A stretch of DNA of 64,000 nucleotides, from NCBI RefSeq assembly GCF_000374525.1, contig NZ_KB894572.1, forward strand, positions 372,001 through 436,000. The letters are read 5' to 3'. A program made the translations under genes and the position numbers. Origin of the DNA: Amorphus coralli DSM 19760 (GTDB taxonomy: Bacteria > Pseudomonadota > Alphaproteobacteria > Rhizobiales > Amorphaceae). The notes under the pieces were generated by a model. It was not told the origin of the DNA. It saw nothing but the letters and a program-made list of their open reading frames with translations, and searched no databases. The first letter of the stretch is position 1. The number at the start of each line of letters is the position of its first letter. Shown one piece after another: positions 42,554 to 51,724 of this stretch.

Positions 42554-43705
42554 TCAGGCGGACAGCTTGCGCTCCAGCCGGCCGAGCATGTCCAGGCAGA
42601 GCTGCAGCTGCTCCAGCGCGACGAACTCGTCGGGCTTGTGCGCCTGCTCGATGGAGCCCGGCCCGCACACCACGGTGGAGATGCCGGCGGTCTGGAACAG
42701 GCCGGCTTCGGTGCCGAAGGACACCACGTCGGCGGAGTTGCCGCCGGTGAGCTCGCGCACCAGGGCCAGCGCCTCGGAGTCGGGCAGGGGTTCCAGCCCG
42801 TCGACCTCGCCGACGGTCAGCGTGGAAACACCGGCCTCGGCCGCCTTCGCGCGCATTTCCGGATCGATCTCCTCGTCCAGGAACGAGCGGATCCGGTCGA
42901 GGGCAAAGCGGGCGTCGGCGGCGTTCACCGGCCGCATCTCCCACTCCACTTCGCAGGCGTCGGGAATGACGTTGCGCGCGATGCCGCCGCGGATGACGCC
43001 GGGCTGCAGCGTCGTCCAGGGCGGGGTGAACGGGCTGCCATCCGGCGCCCGCGCCTTCAGGGCGCCTTCCATCTCGGCAAGCTTGCCCAGGAAGCGACCG
43101 GCATAGGCGATGGTGTTGACGCCGCGGTCGGGCTCGGAGGCATGGCCGGGCACGCCGGTGAAGGCGGTGGTGTACTCGTAGCAGCCCTTGTGGCCCTCGA
43201 TGATGCGCATCAGCGTCGGCTCGCCGATGATGCAGGTCGCCGGCTTCACCTGCCACTCGGCGAGCGCCTCCATGAGCGCCCGCGCGCCGAAGCAGCCGAC
43301 CTCCTCGTCGTAGGTGAAGGCGAAATGCACCGGCCGCTTCAGCGGCGCCGCGGCGAAGGCCGGGGCCATAGCCAGCGCGCAGGCAATGAAGCCCTTCATG
43401 TCGCAGGCGCCGCGCCCGTAGATCCGTCCGTCGCGCTCCACCGCGGTGAACGGATCGTCGGTCCATTCGCCGTCGGCCGGCACCACGTCCGTGTGGCCGG
43501 AGAGCACCACGCCGCCGGGCACGTCGGGCCCTATGGTGGCGAACAGGTTGGCCTTGGTGCCGGTTTCGTCGAGGGTCGTGCGGGTGTGCGCGCCGAGCCC
43601 GTCGAGGGCCGCGGCGGCATAGGCGATCAGCTCCAGGTTCCCGTCCGCCGAAACGGTCGGGAACCCGATCAGGTCGGAGAGAGTCCGGCGGGTCTCGTCG
43701 AGCAT
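42554..43705 (-). CDS. M20-family deacetylase (ArgE-like), probable N-acetyl-diaminobutyrate deacetylase
   Basis: An M20/ArgE-type metallohydrolase of 383 residues from ATG 43705. Metal and catalytic residues are in place: His71 and Asp73 in LSGHTDVVP, Asp102 in GRGACDMKGF, the Glu134-Glu135 pair in YDEEVGCFG, and CEVEWEMRP in the dimerisation domain. It directly follows eutD. In the known pathway EutE/DoeB, an AstE-like M14 protein, removes acetyl from N-alpha-acetyl-diaminobutyrate. No such gene is here, so this enzyme, whose usual substrate N-acetylornithine is one carbon longer, probably does that step. Confidence 0.87.
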   Translation of the reverse strand: MLDETRRTLSDLIGFPTVSADGNLELIAYAAAALDGLGAHTRTTLDETGTKANLFATIGPDVPGGVVLSGHTDVVPADGEWTDDPFTAVERDGRIYGRGACDMKGFIACALAMAPAFAAAPLKRPVHFAFTYDEEVGCFGARALMEALAEWQVKPATCIIGEPTLMRIIEGHKGCYEYTTAFTGVPGHASEPDRGVNTIAYAGRFLGKLAEMEGALKARAPDGSPFTPPWTTLQPGVIRGGIARNVIPDACEVEWEMRPVNAADARFALDRIRSFLDEEIDPEMRAKAAEAGVSTLTVGEVDGLEPLPDSEALALVRELTGGNSADVVSFGTEAGLFQTAGISTVVCGPGSIEQAHKPDEFVALEQLQLCLDMLGRLERKLSA

Positions 43706-43719
43706 GATGGATGTCGGAC

Positions 43720-44922
43720 CTAATCCCTGACGAAAATTTCTCGCGGATAGTTGGCCAGGCACTCGGCCGGACCGCTGTCCTTGATCAGGATGCTCTCGGT
43801 GATCTCCAGGCCCCAGTCCTGCATCCACAGGCCCGGCATGAAGTGGAAGGTCATGCCCGGCTCCAGGATGGTCTCGTCGCTCTCGCGGAACGAGATGGTG
43901 CGCTCGCCCCAGTCGGGCGGATAGGAGAGGCCGATCGGGTAGCCGCAGCGGGCGCTGCGCTCGATGCCGTGGCGGCGCAGCACGTCGGCCAGCGCGTTGG
44001 CCACGTCGCAGGCCCGGTTGCCGGCGCGCGCCTTGTCGAGACCGGCCTCCAGCCCCTCGATGAGCGCCTTCTCCGCCTCCCGGATGGAGTCCGGCGGTGT
44101 GCCGAGAAACACAGTGCGGCACAGCGGGGCGTGGTAGCGCCAGTAGCAGCCGGCGATCTCGAAGAAGGTGCCTTCGCCCTTGCGGAACGGACGGTCGTCC
44201 CAGGTCAGGTGCGGCGCGGCGGCCTCGGTGCCCGACGGCAGCAGGGGCGCGATGGCCGGATAGTCGCCGCCGAACTTGGCGCCGTCGGCCTCGGCCGCGC
44301 CCTCGATGCCGACCCGGTAGATCTCCGCGACCAGCTCGTTCTTCGGCAGACCCACCTCGATCTTGTCCATGGCGGCGCGCATCATGCGCTCCACGATCCG
44401 CGCGGCGCGGCGCATGAAGACGATCTCGGCGTCGGACTTGCGGCCGCGCTGCCAGTTGACGACGCCGGTGGCGTCGACGCCCTTGGCATCCGGCAGGCTG
44501 GTGTTGAGGGCCAGATAGGCGGCGGCGGAGAAGTAGTAGTTCTCCAGCTCGAGCCCGATCCGCGCCTTCGAGTAGCCGTGGTCGGCGATGACGCCGCCCA
44601 GATGGTCCATCGGGTGGCGGTCCTTGGCCTGCACGTAGACGTCCGGATAGCCGATGATCCGGTCGTCATCCATGTAGACGCGGCGCCGCGCGCCATTGGC
44701 GTCCTGGTTGCGGCCCCACCAGATCGGCTCCTCGTCGTGGAAGACGAGCACGGCCTGGTGCACGTAGAAGCTCCAGCCGTCGTAACCGGTCAGCCACGCC
44801 ATGTTGGACGGGTCGACCACCACCAGAACGTCGACGCCCAGCTCCGACATGGCCTCGCGCGTCTTCTTCAGGCGATTGGCATATTCCTCGCGGCTGAAGG
44901 GAAGCGTCACTCCAACGGGCAT
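43720..44922 (-). CDS. eutD: Ectoine hydrolase EutD/DoeA
   Basis: A creatinase/M24-fold protein of 400 residues that opens the ectoine ring to N-acetyl-diaminobutyrate. Start ATG 44922 (MPVGVTLPFSREEYANRL) follows AAAGGAG; the longer frame upstream is not supported. Distinctive DoeA stretches include NMAWLTGYDGWSFYVHQ, RRRVYMDDDRIIGYPDVY, FEIAGCYWRYHAPLCRT and the C-terminal FHFMPGLWMQDWGLEITE. It is 14 bases upstream of the M20 deacetylase gene and 141 bases after eutA. Confidence 0.93.
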   Translation of the reverse strand: MPVGVTLPFSREEYANRLKKTREAMSELGVDVLVVVDPSNMAWLTGYDGWSFYVHQAVLVFHDEEPIWWGRNQDANGARRRVYMDDDRIIGYPDVYVQAKDRHPMDHLGGVIADHGYSKARIGLELENYYFSAAAYLALNTSLPDAKGVDATGVVNWQRGRKSDAEIVFMRRAARIVERMMRAAMDKIEVGLPKNELVAEIYRVGIEGAAEADGAKFGGDYPAIAPLLPSGTEAAAPHLTWDDRPFRKGEGTFFEIAGCYWRYHAPLCRTVFLGTPPDSIREAEKALIEGLEAGLDKARAGNRACDVANALADVLRRHGIERSARCGYPIGLSYPPDWGERTISFRESDETILEPGMTFHFMPGLWMQDWGLEITESILIKDSGPAECLANYPREIFVRD

Positions 44923-45063
44923 TCTCGGTGGCTCCTTTGTGGGATCCCGGCCTTCGGGCGCGGGGACGAAACGGGGTCTGGCCAAGTGGTCTAGTCGAAC
45001 CGGTGTGGGCGCGCTTAACGCCAACGTCAATCATCGTTCCGTTCGCGACGCGGACGCGCCGGA

Positions 45064-45843
45064 TCAGCCCGGCGGGTGGGCGAACAGGCTGCCGGCGCCG
45101 CCGGGGTCGCCGGTGATGCCGGCATGGCCGCGCAGCGCCCAGAGTGCGGCCTGGTTGGCGGTCACCACGGGCAGTCCGACGCGTTGCTCCAGGGATGCGG
45201 CGATTTCCACCGACGGCAGCGCCGTGCAGGAGACGAACACGGCGTCGGCCGACGCCAGGTCGACGCCTGCCGCGGTCTCCAGCAGACTTTCGGGCGTGAT
45301 CCGGGCCATCACCCGATCGTCCTCGAAGCCGAAGCAGACGGCGGTGGTTACCTCGATCCCGAAGCGCCCGAAATAGGCGATCATCGGTATCGCCGTTTCC
45401 TCCACATAAGGCGTCACCAGGGCGATGCGCCGCGCGCCGAGCACCCGGAACGCGTCGAGCGCCGCCCGCGTCGGCGTCACGACCGGCACGTCCGGATGCG
45501 CCTCTGCGATGGTGCGGTCGATGGCGTCGTCGCCGATCACCGCGGAGGCGGACGTGCAGGCGTAGTAGATCGCGTGGAGGTCGGTGCCGGGGACCAGCAG
45601 CCGGGAGGCGTCGGCGAGCCGGGGCTCCATCTGGCGGAGATTGTCCGGCGTGGTGGGGTTGTCGAAGGCGACGCGCGTGGAATGGACCGCGACGTTCGGG
45701 GCAGCGAGCAGCCGCGCCGCGTCGATTTCCGTGCGCAAGTCGGTGGCCAGCAGCAGCAGGCCGATGCGCCGCATGGCGGCGTCCGGCTGAAGCGTCAGCC
45801 GCCCGGTCTCGATGGTCTGTGGGGTGACGGAACGGGACAGCAT
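45064..45843 (-). CDS. eutA: Ectoine utilisation protein EutA (maleate isomerase / Asp-Glu racemase family)
   Basis: A 259-residue protein of the maleate isomerase/arylmalonate decarboxylase fold. The two active-site cysteines are Cys96 (YYACTSAS) and Cys206 (VSCTALPS). TPYVEE and the GFEDDRVMARITPESL segment are typical of EutA. In the proposed route EutA inverts a stereocentre of hydroxyectoine-derived intermediates ahead of EutB/EutC. It lies 25 bases after the usp gene and belongs to the uehABC-usp operon. Confidence 0.9.
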   Translation of the reverse strand: MLSRSVTPQTIETGRLTLQPDAAMRRIGLLLLATDLRTEIDAARLLAAPNVAVHSTRVAFDNPTTPDNLRQMEPRLADASRLLVPGTDLHAIYYACTSASAVIGDDAIDRTIAEAHPDVPVVTPTRAALDAFRVLGARRIALVTPYVEETAIPMIAYFGRFGIEVTTAVCFGFEDDRVMARITPESLLETAAGVDLASADAVFVSCTALPSVEIAASLEQRVGLPVVTANQAALWALRGHAGITGDPGGAGSLFAHPPG

Positions 45844-45868
45844 GACGAAAACCCCGTTCTCCGTGGCG

Positions 45869-46306
45869 TCAGACGACCATCACGGGGCAGCCGGCGAGGC
45901 CCGTCACCTTGTGGGAGACGCTGCCCAGCAGGTAGCCCTCGATGGAGCCCAGGCCCCGGCTGCCCATGACGATGAGATCGCAGTCGTGTTCGGCGGCGAA
46001 GGCGACGATGCCGCGGGCCGGCTGGCCCGCCTTGACGAAGGCGCGCGGCGTGACGCCGGCGTCGATGGCGACCCGCTTGGCGTAATCCACCACCTCCTTG
46101 GCGTGACCGCGCATGGCATCGTCCAGATTGCCGGGATCTTCCGGGCGCACCATGGAGAACGAGGCCTCCAGCAGGCTGTGGTGGCGGTAGATGGTCAGGA
46201 GCATCAGCTCCGCCTCGCACAGCTTGGCCAGTTCGATCGCCTTGAACAGCGCCCGTTCGCCGCCTTGGGAACCGTCACAGGGAACGAGTATCCGTCGGAA
46301 CATCAC
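45869..46306 (-). CDS. usp: Universal stress protein of the ectoine transporter operon (TeaD-like)
   Basis: An ATP-binding UspA-type protein of 145 residues. It starts RRILVPCDGSQGGERAL and carries the nucleotide motif GSRGLGSIEGYLLGSVS near the C-terminus. Its gene sits 4 bases after uehC. In Halomonas the equivalent TeaD binds ATP and restrains the TeaABC ectoine transporter, so feedback on UehABC uptake is the likely role (by homology and position). Confidence 0.93.
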   Translation of the reverse strand: MMFRRILVPCDGSQGGERALFKAIELAKLCEAELMLLTIYRHHSLLEASFSMVRPEDPGNLDDAMRGHAKEVVDYAKRVAIDAGVTPRAFVKAGQPARGIVAFAAEHDCDLIVMGSRGLGSIEGYLLGSVSHKVTGLAGCPVMVV

Positions 46307-46310
46307 GTCC

Positions 46311-47597
46311 TCACTTGCCGAAGGCCAGGTCGCGCAGGAACAGCGCGATCTGCGGGAAGAAAATCAGGGCGACCGAGACGCAGAGCAGGATGAGGATGAA
46401 CGGCGGCGTGCCGCGAATGACCTCGATATAGGGCCGCTTGAACACGGCTATCGCCGTGAAGATGTCGCAGCCGAAGGGTGGCGTCGCCGAGCCGATGGCC
46501 ACCTGCAGGGTGATGATGACGCCGACCAGAACCGGGTCGATGCCCACCGACTGCACCACCGGCGCGAAGATCGGGACGAGCACCAGGATCACCACGATCG
46601 GATCGACGAACATGCAGCCGACGAAGAAGGCGATGGAGATGACGAACAGGACGCCGATCTGGCCCATGTCGGCGACGCCGACCGCTTCCAGGATGGTCTG
46701 CGGGATCTGGGCGAAGGAGATCACCCAGGAGAAGGCGGCGCCGGCGGCGACCAGGATGAACACCACGGCGGTGATCAGGCCGGTCGACTTGGCGGTCTCG
46801 TAAAGCGCCTTGAAGTTGATCGAGCGGAAAACGATCATTTCCAGGATCAGCGCATAGAGGACGCAGGCGGCCGCCGCCTCGGTCGGCGAAAAGATGCCGC
46901 CGTAGATGCCGCCGATGATGATCACCGGGAAGCCCAGGGGCCACAGGGCCCGCTGTGTGGCCTTGAGGCGCTCGCCCCAGCTTGCCTTCGGCTCGGTGGG
47001 GACGTTGTTGCGGATGGCGTAGATCATGCTGTAGCCGGAGAACAGCAGCAGGATCAGGATGCCCGGGCCGACGCCGGCGATGAACAGCTCGGAGATCGAG
47101 GTGTTGGAGACCACGCCGTAGATGATCATGCCGATGGACGGCGGGATCAGGAAGGCGATGTCGGAGGCATTGACGATGAGCGCCAGCACGAAGCTGTCGT
47201 TGTAGCCGGCCTTCAGCATGCGCGGGCGCAGCGGACCGCCGATGGCGACCACGGTGGCCTGGGTGGAGCCGGACACCGCGCCGAACATGGTGCAGGCGGC
47301 CGCGGTGGAGACGGCGAGGCCGCCCTTCACGTGGCCGACGAAGGTCATCACCAGGTCGATGAGCCGGTTGGCCGACTGGCCGCGGGTCATGATGTCGGCG
47401 GCGAAGATGAACATCGGCACCGCGATCAGCGAGGCCGGCCGGATGCCCGCGAGCATCTGCTGGATCATCGTCTCAAGCTGGCCGAAGCCGCCGAACAGCG
47501 AATAGAAGCCGATGAAGGCGCCGATGATGAGCGGAATCATCATCGGGAAGCCGAGCAGCAGCAGGACGATCATCACGCCGAAGATGGTGGTCGCCAT
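46311..47597 (-). CDS. uehC: Ectoine TRAP transporter large permease UehC (DctM family)
   Basis: The large membrane subunit of a tripartite ATP-independent periplasmic transporter, 428 residues with about twelve hydrophobic segments. DctM-family hallmarks are FVDPIVVILVLVPIFAPVV and the C-terminal GCDIFTA. It drives ectoine/5-hydroxyectoine import with an ion gradient, together with UehB and the binding protein UehA. Three bases separate it from uehB. Substrate is assigned from the locus. Confidence 0.94.
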   Translation of the reverse strand: MATTIFGVMIVLLLLGFPMMIPLIIGAFIGFYSLFGGFGQLETMIQQMLAGIRPASLIAVPMFIFAADIMTRGQSANRLIDLVMTFVGHVKGGLAVSTAAACTMFGAVSGSTQATVVAIGGPLRPRMLKAGYNDSFVLALIVNASDIAFLIPPSIGMIIYGVVSNTSISELFIAGVGPGILILLLFSGYSMIYAIRNNVPTEPKASWGERLKATQRALWPLGFPVIIIGGIYGGIFSPTEAAAACVLYALILEMIVFRSINFKALYETAKSTGLITAVVFILVAAGAAFSWVISFAQIPQTILEAVGVADMGQIGVLFVISIAFFVGCMFVDPIVVILVLVPIFAPVVQSVGIDPVLVGVIITLQVAIGSATPPFGCDIFTAIAVFKRPYIEVIRGTPPFILILLCVSVALIFFPQIALFLRDLAFGK

Positions 47598-47600
47598 GGG

Positions 47601-48185
47601 TCAGACCTCCACTTCGTCGTCGTCGTAGCCCTCCAGCACGTGCGTGGAGAGATAGATGTCGCGCTCGAGAAGATTCTTGATCGCGGTGAGCAGGTACTGT
47701 GCGCCGGTCATGAAGAAGCCGACGGGCACCCAGAGATAGATCCACCAGACGGGGATCTGCAGCGCCGGCAGCACGCGGCCGCGCCCGGCCTGGGTGATGA
47801 TGTAGCCGACGGCGTAGTAGCACAGGCCGAACATGAAGATTGCCGTGACGAGCGCGATCACCACCATCAGCGCCTTGCGCAGGTGCGGCGGCATCTCGTC
47901 GTAGATCGCCGACATGCGGATGTGGCGGCCGTGGCGCGCCGCGTAGCTGATGCCGGCGAAGGTGATCAGGATGATGAGGATCCGGTTGAGCTCTTCGGAG
48001 AAGAAGATGCTCTGCTGGAAGACGAACCGGCCGAGCACGTTGGAGATCGTGTTCGCCGCCATCAGGAGCACGCCGCCGGCCAGGGCCACGGCTTCGATGC
48101 GGGCGATCGCCATGTCGATGGTGCCCAGGAAGCCGGGAAGCGATGACTTGTACTCGCCGAGATCCGGCTGATCGGCGGAGGTCAT
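47601..48185 (-). CDS. uehB: Ectoine TRAP transporter small permease UehB (DctQ family)
   Basis: The small membrane subunit, 194 residues from ATG 48185, with four hydrophobic helices starting near residue 28. The [20 protein letters not shown] and [10 protein letters not shown] segments are characteristic of DctQ proteins. An in-frame ATG at 48248 would add an Asp/His-rich tail but lacks a ribosome site; GAGG precedes 48185. The C-terminus is strikingly acidic (YDDDEVEV). A strong hairpin separates it from uehA. Confidence 0.88.
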   Translation of the reverse strand: MTSADQPDLGEYKSSLPGFLGTIDMAIARIEAVALAGGVLLMAANTISNVLGRFVFQQSIFFSEELNRILIILITFAGISYAARHGRHIRMSAIYDEMPPHLRKALMVVIALVTAIFMFGLCYYAVGYIITQAGRGRVLPALQIPVWWIYLWVPVGFFMTGAQYLLTAIKNLLERDIYLSTHVLEGYDDDEVEV

Positions 48186-48264
48186 GTGCGCCTCGCCGTG
48201 CGATTGCGCATGGGCGTCAGGATCGTCGGTCACCGCGTCGTTCCCCATCTGGACAGGCAGAGAT

Positions 48265-48290
48265 GTCCCGGGCGCCGCGGCGCCCGGGAC
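48265..48290 (-). other. 26-bp perfect palindrome between uehA and uehB
   Basis: Bases 48265-48290 read identically on both strands (half-site GTCCCGGGCGCCG). In RNA they would fold into a very stable hairpin 10 bases after the uehA stop. There is no U-run behind it. It probably protects the uehA message and lowers expression of the membrane subunits, a common layout for TRAP binding proteins. Confidence 0.7.
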
Positions 48291-48300
48291 GGTAGCCAAC

Positions 48301-49317
48301 TTACTGGGACGAAGCGGACTTCAGGTCCGCCTTCATCTGCTCCAGGATCTTCTTGCCGCTGTCGCCGGTCATCTCGATGAACGCGGCCTCGACGTCGTCG
48401 GCCGTGTCCATGAAGGGCTTGCGGGCGTCCTCGGCCAGAATGTTGATCTCCATGGAGGGCTTCGCCTCCTTGATCTTCTTCAGGGATTCTTCCTGAAGGT
48501 TCTTCTGGTAGTCGAGGATATATTCAAACGCGGCGTCGGACGCGTCCTGGACCACCTTCTTGTCCGCGTCGGACAGACCGTCATAGAAGTCCTTGTTGGC
48601 CATGACGGCGGTGGTGAAGTTGTTGTGGCCGATGCAGGTGACGACCTCGGTCACCTCGTACATCTTGGTGGATTCCAGGAAGAAGCCCGGGTTTTCCTGG
48701 CCCTGGATGATGCCGGTCTGCAGCGCGCCGTAGACCTCGCCCCACGGCAACGGGGTCGGGGTGGCACCGAAGGCCTTGTAGCTCTCCACCAGCAGCGGGT
48801 TGGTCATCACCCGGAACTTCACATCCTCCAGGTCGGCCGGGCTGTTTACCGGCTTCTGCGTGGTCATGCAGACCTCGCCCTCGGGGAACATCTTGAGAAG
48901 CTCGAGTCCCTGCTCGGCATAGAGCTCGGGGAACATCTCGTTGATGGCCTTGGAGTTGCGGAAGAAGGCGTTCAGCGTGTCCTGGTCCTGCGGCAGCAGG
49001 TAGGGGACGAAGAAGACCTGCGCCTCGGGGATCAGGGCGCCGGTGAAGCCCGGCGACTGGTCGACGAACTGCAGGATGCCGGCCTGGGCCTGCTCCATGA
49101 TGTCGGCGGACTCGCCGAGCGTGCCGAACGGGAAGAGCTGGATGGTGTGGTCGGAATTGGCCTCGACCTCTTCCTTGAACTTCTGGGCGTACTTGCCCTG
49201 AACCTCTTCCATCGCCTCTTCGAAGGCGTAGCGCCACGTGTCCGCCTGGGAAGAGCTGACCGCGCCGATCAGGAGGGCGCCGGCCGCGGCGGCAGTGAGA
49301 AGTGCTGTACGTCGCAT
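48301..49317 (-). CDS. uehA: Ectoine/hydroxyectoine-binding protein UehA (TRAP DctP family)
   Basis: Periplasmic binding protein, 338 residues from ATG 49317 with GAAGGA upstream. The signal peptide covers about 23 residues ([20 protein letters not shown], then S-Q-A before Asp). The mature start [20 protein letters not shown] is typical of TeaA/UehA. The conserved ligand Arg lies in [10 protein letters not shown] and the conserved Asn in [11 protein letters not shown]. The surrounding eut genes fix the substrate as ectoine and hydroxyectoine with good confidence. Confidence 0.92.
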   Translation of the reverse strand: MRRTALLTAAAAGALLIGAVSSSQADTWRYAFEEAMEEVQGKYAQKFKEEVEANSDHTIQLFPFGTLGESADIMEQAQAGILQFVDQSPGFTGALIPEAQVFFVPYLLPQDQDTLNAFFRNSKAINEMFPELYAEQGLELLKMFPEGEVCMTTQKPVNSPADLEDVKFRVMTNPLLVESYKAFGATPTPLPWGEVYGALQTGIIQGQENPGFFLESTKMYEVTEVVTCIGHNNFTTAVMANKDFYDGLSDADKKVVQDASDAAFEYILDYQKNLQEESLKKIKEAKPSMEINILAEDARKPFMDTADDVEAAFIEMTGDSGKKILEQMKADLKSASSQ

Positions 49318-49666
49318 ATCGCTGGTCCTTCTTCGTTGGGGGGTGGGGTCGTTCATCAGGCCTGATGGGAACCGGCGGTTTTGCACCGCGCGCGGGCCCG
49401 CATGGCAAGCGGACTCCACCCGAACGTCGGACGGAGCTCCCGTGCGGTCAGGAACGAAAACACAAAGCCGGTCACGAAGTGCCCCCCTCGTCACATCCGA
49501 CGCGCCTAGAGTTAAATCAGGACAAAGCCACGTCAATCTATTTCTTACTCATGACAATTGGCTGCCCAGAATATCGGCACAATGATCCCGCGAATTCGGG
49601 AACATGCTCGCCGAATGTCCTGTTCACTAATGCGGCTGGCCGCGAATGGTTCGATTGAAGGGCGGG
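49318..49666. other. uehA upstream region with candidate promoter
   Basis: This 349-base gap between uehA and the end of enuR holds no supported gene. Its right half (about 49505-49620) is much more AT-rich than the surroundings. On the minus strand TTGACG (49531-49536) and TAACTC (49509-49514) make a weak 16-base-spaced promoter. CTCATGACAAT at 49548-49558, just upstream of it, is the reverse complement of ATTGTCATGAG at 51048-51058 over the enuR start. Confidence 0.45.
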
Positions 49667-51055
49667 CTAACTGGTGAGCAACGCCGGTTCGGGCTGGTTG
49701 CGCACCAGCCGCGCGATCACCTCCAGCCCGCGGCCGAGCCCAACCTCGCTGGAGCAGCCGAGGCAGATGCGGATGCCGCCGGGCCGCGCCGTCTGGTCCA
49801 CGGCGAAGGACGAGCCGGCCGCGACCGCGACCCCTTCGCTGCGGGCGTGGGCGACGAAGGCGTCCTCGTCCCAGTTGTCGGGCAGCGGAAGCCAGACATG
49901 CAGCCCGTTCGGGCTGGTTTTCGGGGCGAGCCCGGCGAGGGCCTCGGTGGCGAGCCGGTTGCGCTCGCCGAGCGCCGCCATCTGCCAGGCGAGCAGTTCG
50001 TCCGCCGTGCCGTCCCGCAGCCAGCGCGTGCCGATCTCCGCCATCAGCGGCGTCGCCATCCAGCTGGTCACCAGGTGGCGGTTGCTGGTCGCGGAAACGA
50101 GCGTCTCCGGCGCCACCAGCCAGCCATAGCGCAGGCCCGGCAGGATCGGCTTGGTGAAGCTGGTGAAGTAGAAGGTGCGTTCCGGGGCGAGCGCGGCGAT
50201 TGGCGGCGCACGCCGGGGCTGGATCGGGCCCCAGGCATCGTCCTCGACGATGGTGACGTCGTGCCGGCGGGCGATCTCCACCAGCGCCGCGCGGCGTGCC
50301 GGGCTCATGGTGGCTGCTTTCGGGTTCAGGCCGGCCGGCATGCAGAACAAGACCCGCACGGCCCGGCCGCGGCAGGCTTTCTCGAAGGCGTCCGGCACGA
50401 TCCCTTCCGCGTCCGTTGCGAGGCCGCGCAGGTCGAGCGACAGGTACGCGCAAAGGGCCTTGAGCGTGTGGTGGGTGAGATCCTCGCAGACCACGAGGTC
50501 GCCGGGCCCGGCGGCGGTCATCAGGGCCACCGTCATGGCCGATGTGTTGCCGTTGGTCGGCAGCACCCGGCCCCGGTCCGTCTCGATGCCGCAGCGGCGC
50601 AGCCAGCCGAGCGCCGCCTCGGCGTGGGTCGATAGGGTGGCGCGCGGCCGGAAGGAGAACAGGTCGTCGGAGGGCAGGTCGCGGGCCAGCTGCGCCAGGG
50701 CCGCCTGCATGCGCTCGCGGTGGATCTCCCCCGTAACCGGGGTCAGCATGGAGAAGTCGACGACCTCGTCGTCGGCGCCGATTCGGTGCCACGGGGGGCG
50801 GGTATCCGACAGGGATCCGCGCACGAAGGTGCCGCGGCCGACCATGCCGGAAATGGCGCCGGCGCGGTCGAGCTCCTCGTAGGCGCGGCTGACCGTCTGC
50901 ACGCTGATGCCCAGCGTCTCGGCCAGATCGCGGTGGGTCGGGAGCCGGTCGCCCTGGCGCAGTTCGCCTGCCTTGATGGCCTCGATGAGGCTTTCGGCCA
51001 GCGACCGGTAGACCGGCCGCGTGAGGGTTGACGGATCGGGAGGCCACATTGTCAT
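49667..51055 (-). CDS. enuR: MocR-type regulator of ectoine genes, EnuR
   Basis: A MocR/PdxR-type regulator: an N-terminal GntR winged helix (LRQGDRLPTHRDLAETLGIS and SRAYEELDRAGAI) fused to an aminotransferase-like effector domain. I choose ATG 51055 (MTMWPPDPST), with AGGA upstream, over ATG 51070. This makes 462 residues and places the PLP lysine of FTSFTKPIL at 302, the position I recall for EnuR of Ruegeria pomeroyi. EnuR represses uptake and catabolic genes until inducers derived from ectoine (N-acetyl-diaminobutyrate, diaminobutyrate) react with its PLP. Confidence 0.92.
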   Translation of the reverse strand: MTMWPPDPSTLTRPVYRSLAESLIEAIKAGELRQGDRLPTHRDLAETLGISVQTVSRAYEELDRAGAISGMVGRGTFVRGSLSDTRPPWHRIGADDEVVDFSMLTPVTGEIHRERMQAALAQLARDLPSDDLFSFRPRATLSTHAEAALGWLRRCGIETDRGRVLPTNGNTSAMTVALMTAAGPGDLVVCEDLTHHTLKALCAYLSLDLRGLATDAEGIVPDAFEKACRGRAVRVLFCMPAGLNPKAATMSPARRAALVEIARRHDVTIVEDDAWGPIQPRRAPPIAALAPERTFYFTSFTKPILPGLRYGWLVAPETLVSATSNRHLVTSWMATPLMAEIGTRWLRDGTADELLAWQMAALGERNRLATEALAGLAPKTSPNGLHVWLPLPDNWDEDAFVAHARSEGVAVAAGSSFAVDQTARPGGIRICLGCSSEVGLGRGLEVIARLVRNQPEPALLTS

Positions 51056-51116
51056 GAGACTATCCTGCATGAGGAGGCTAGATTGACAAGGTTTCCTGCC
51101 CTATGAGCCTGAGCGG

Positions 51117-51614
51117 ATGAGCAGCATTCCCCTCGACGACCGCGACCTGCAGATCCTGGCCATCCTCAGCCGCGAGGGGCGGATCTCCAAGGTCGACCTT
51201 GCCCGCCGGGTGAACCTGTCGGCCACGCCCTGCTGGGAGCGGCTGCGACGGCTGGAGAAGGCCGGCCTGATCCGCGGTTACCGGGCCGACGTTGTGCTGG
51301 CCAAGGTGGCGCCGCACGTGGTGGTGTTCGTGGTGGCGGAGCTCGAGAGCCACCGGGCGGAGAGCTTTCAGGCGTTCGAGCGCGCGGTCGCCCGCCATGA
51401 CGAGATCGTCTGCTGCTGGGCCATCGGCGGCGGCTTCGACTACCTGATGCAGATCGTCACCCGCGACATCGACAGCTACCAGCGCCTCGTCGACCAGCTG
51501 CTCGCCTCCGAGCTCGGCCTCAAGCGCTACTTCACCTACATCGTCACCAAGGACGTCAAGGCGGGCCCGCCGCCGCTGGCCGACCTGGTCGCACCCGGGG
51601 CGCAGGAGAACTGA
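51117..51614 (+). CDS. asuR: Lrp/AsnC-family regulator AsuR
   Basis: A 165-residue Lrp/AsnC protein divergent from enuR. The helix-turn-helix lies in LSREGRISKVDLARRVNLSA, followed by CWERLRRLEKAGLIRGYRA; the RAM ligand domain contains WAIGGGFDYLMQIVTRDIDSY. AsuR is described as an activator of ectoine catabolism that senses diaminobutyrate. The 61-base gap to enuR must hold both promoters. Confidence 0.9.
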   Translation: MSSIPLDDRDLQILAILSREGRISKVDLARRVNLSATPCWERLRRLEKAGLIRGYRADVVLAKVAPHVVVFVVAELESHRAESFQAFERAVARHDEIVCCWAIGGGFDYLMQIVTRDIDSYQRLVDQLLASELGLKRYFTYIVTKDVKAGPPPLADLVAPGAQEN

Positions 51615-51724
51615 CGCCGCAGGCGGCGAAGTTCAGAGGATTCCTCTGCCGCGTCCGCGCCGAACAGAAAGATCGTCTGCCGGTCGCCGGTATCCTTCGG
51701 GCCTCACCTGAAGGGAGGCGTTCG

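Noticed and set aside
45031-45063. Separate promoter between eutA and eutD
   Set aside because: The 141-base gap (44923-45063) holds only a TTGACG-like hexamer without a matching -10, so I leave the genes in one operon.
46191-48146. Open frame of 651 codons on the plus strand, rich in Asp, His and Arg
   Set aside because: Antisense of the TRAP permease genes; hydrophobic membrane codons read backwards give this composition.
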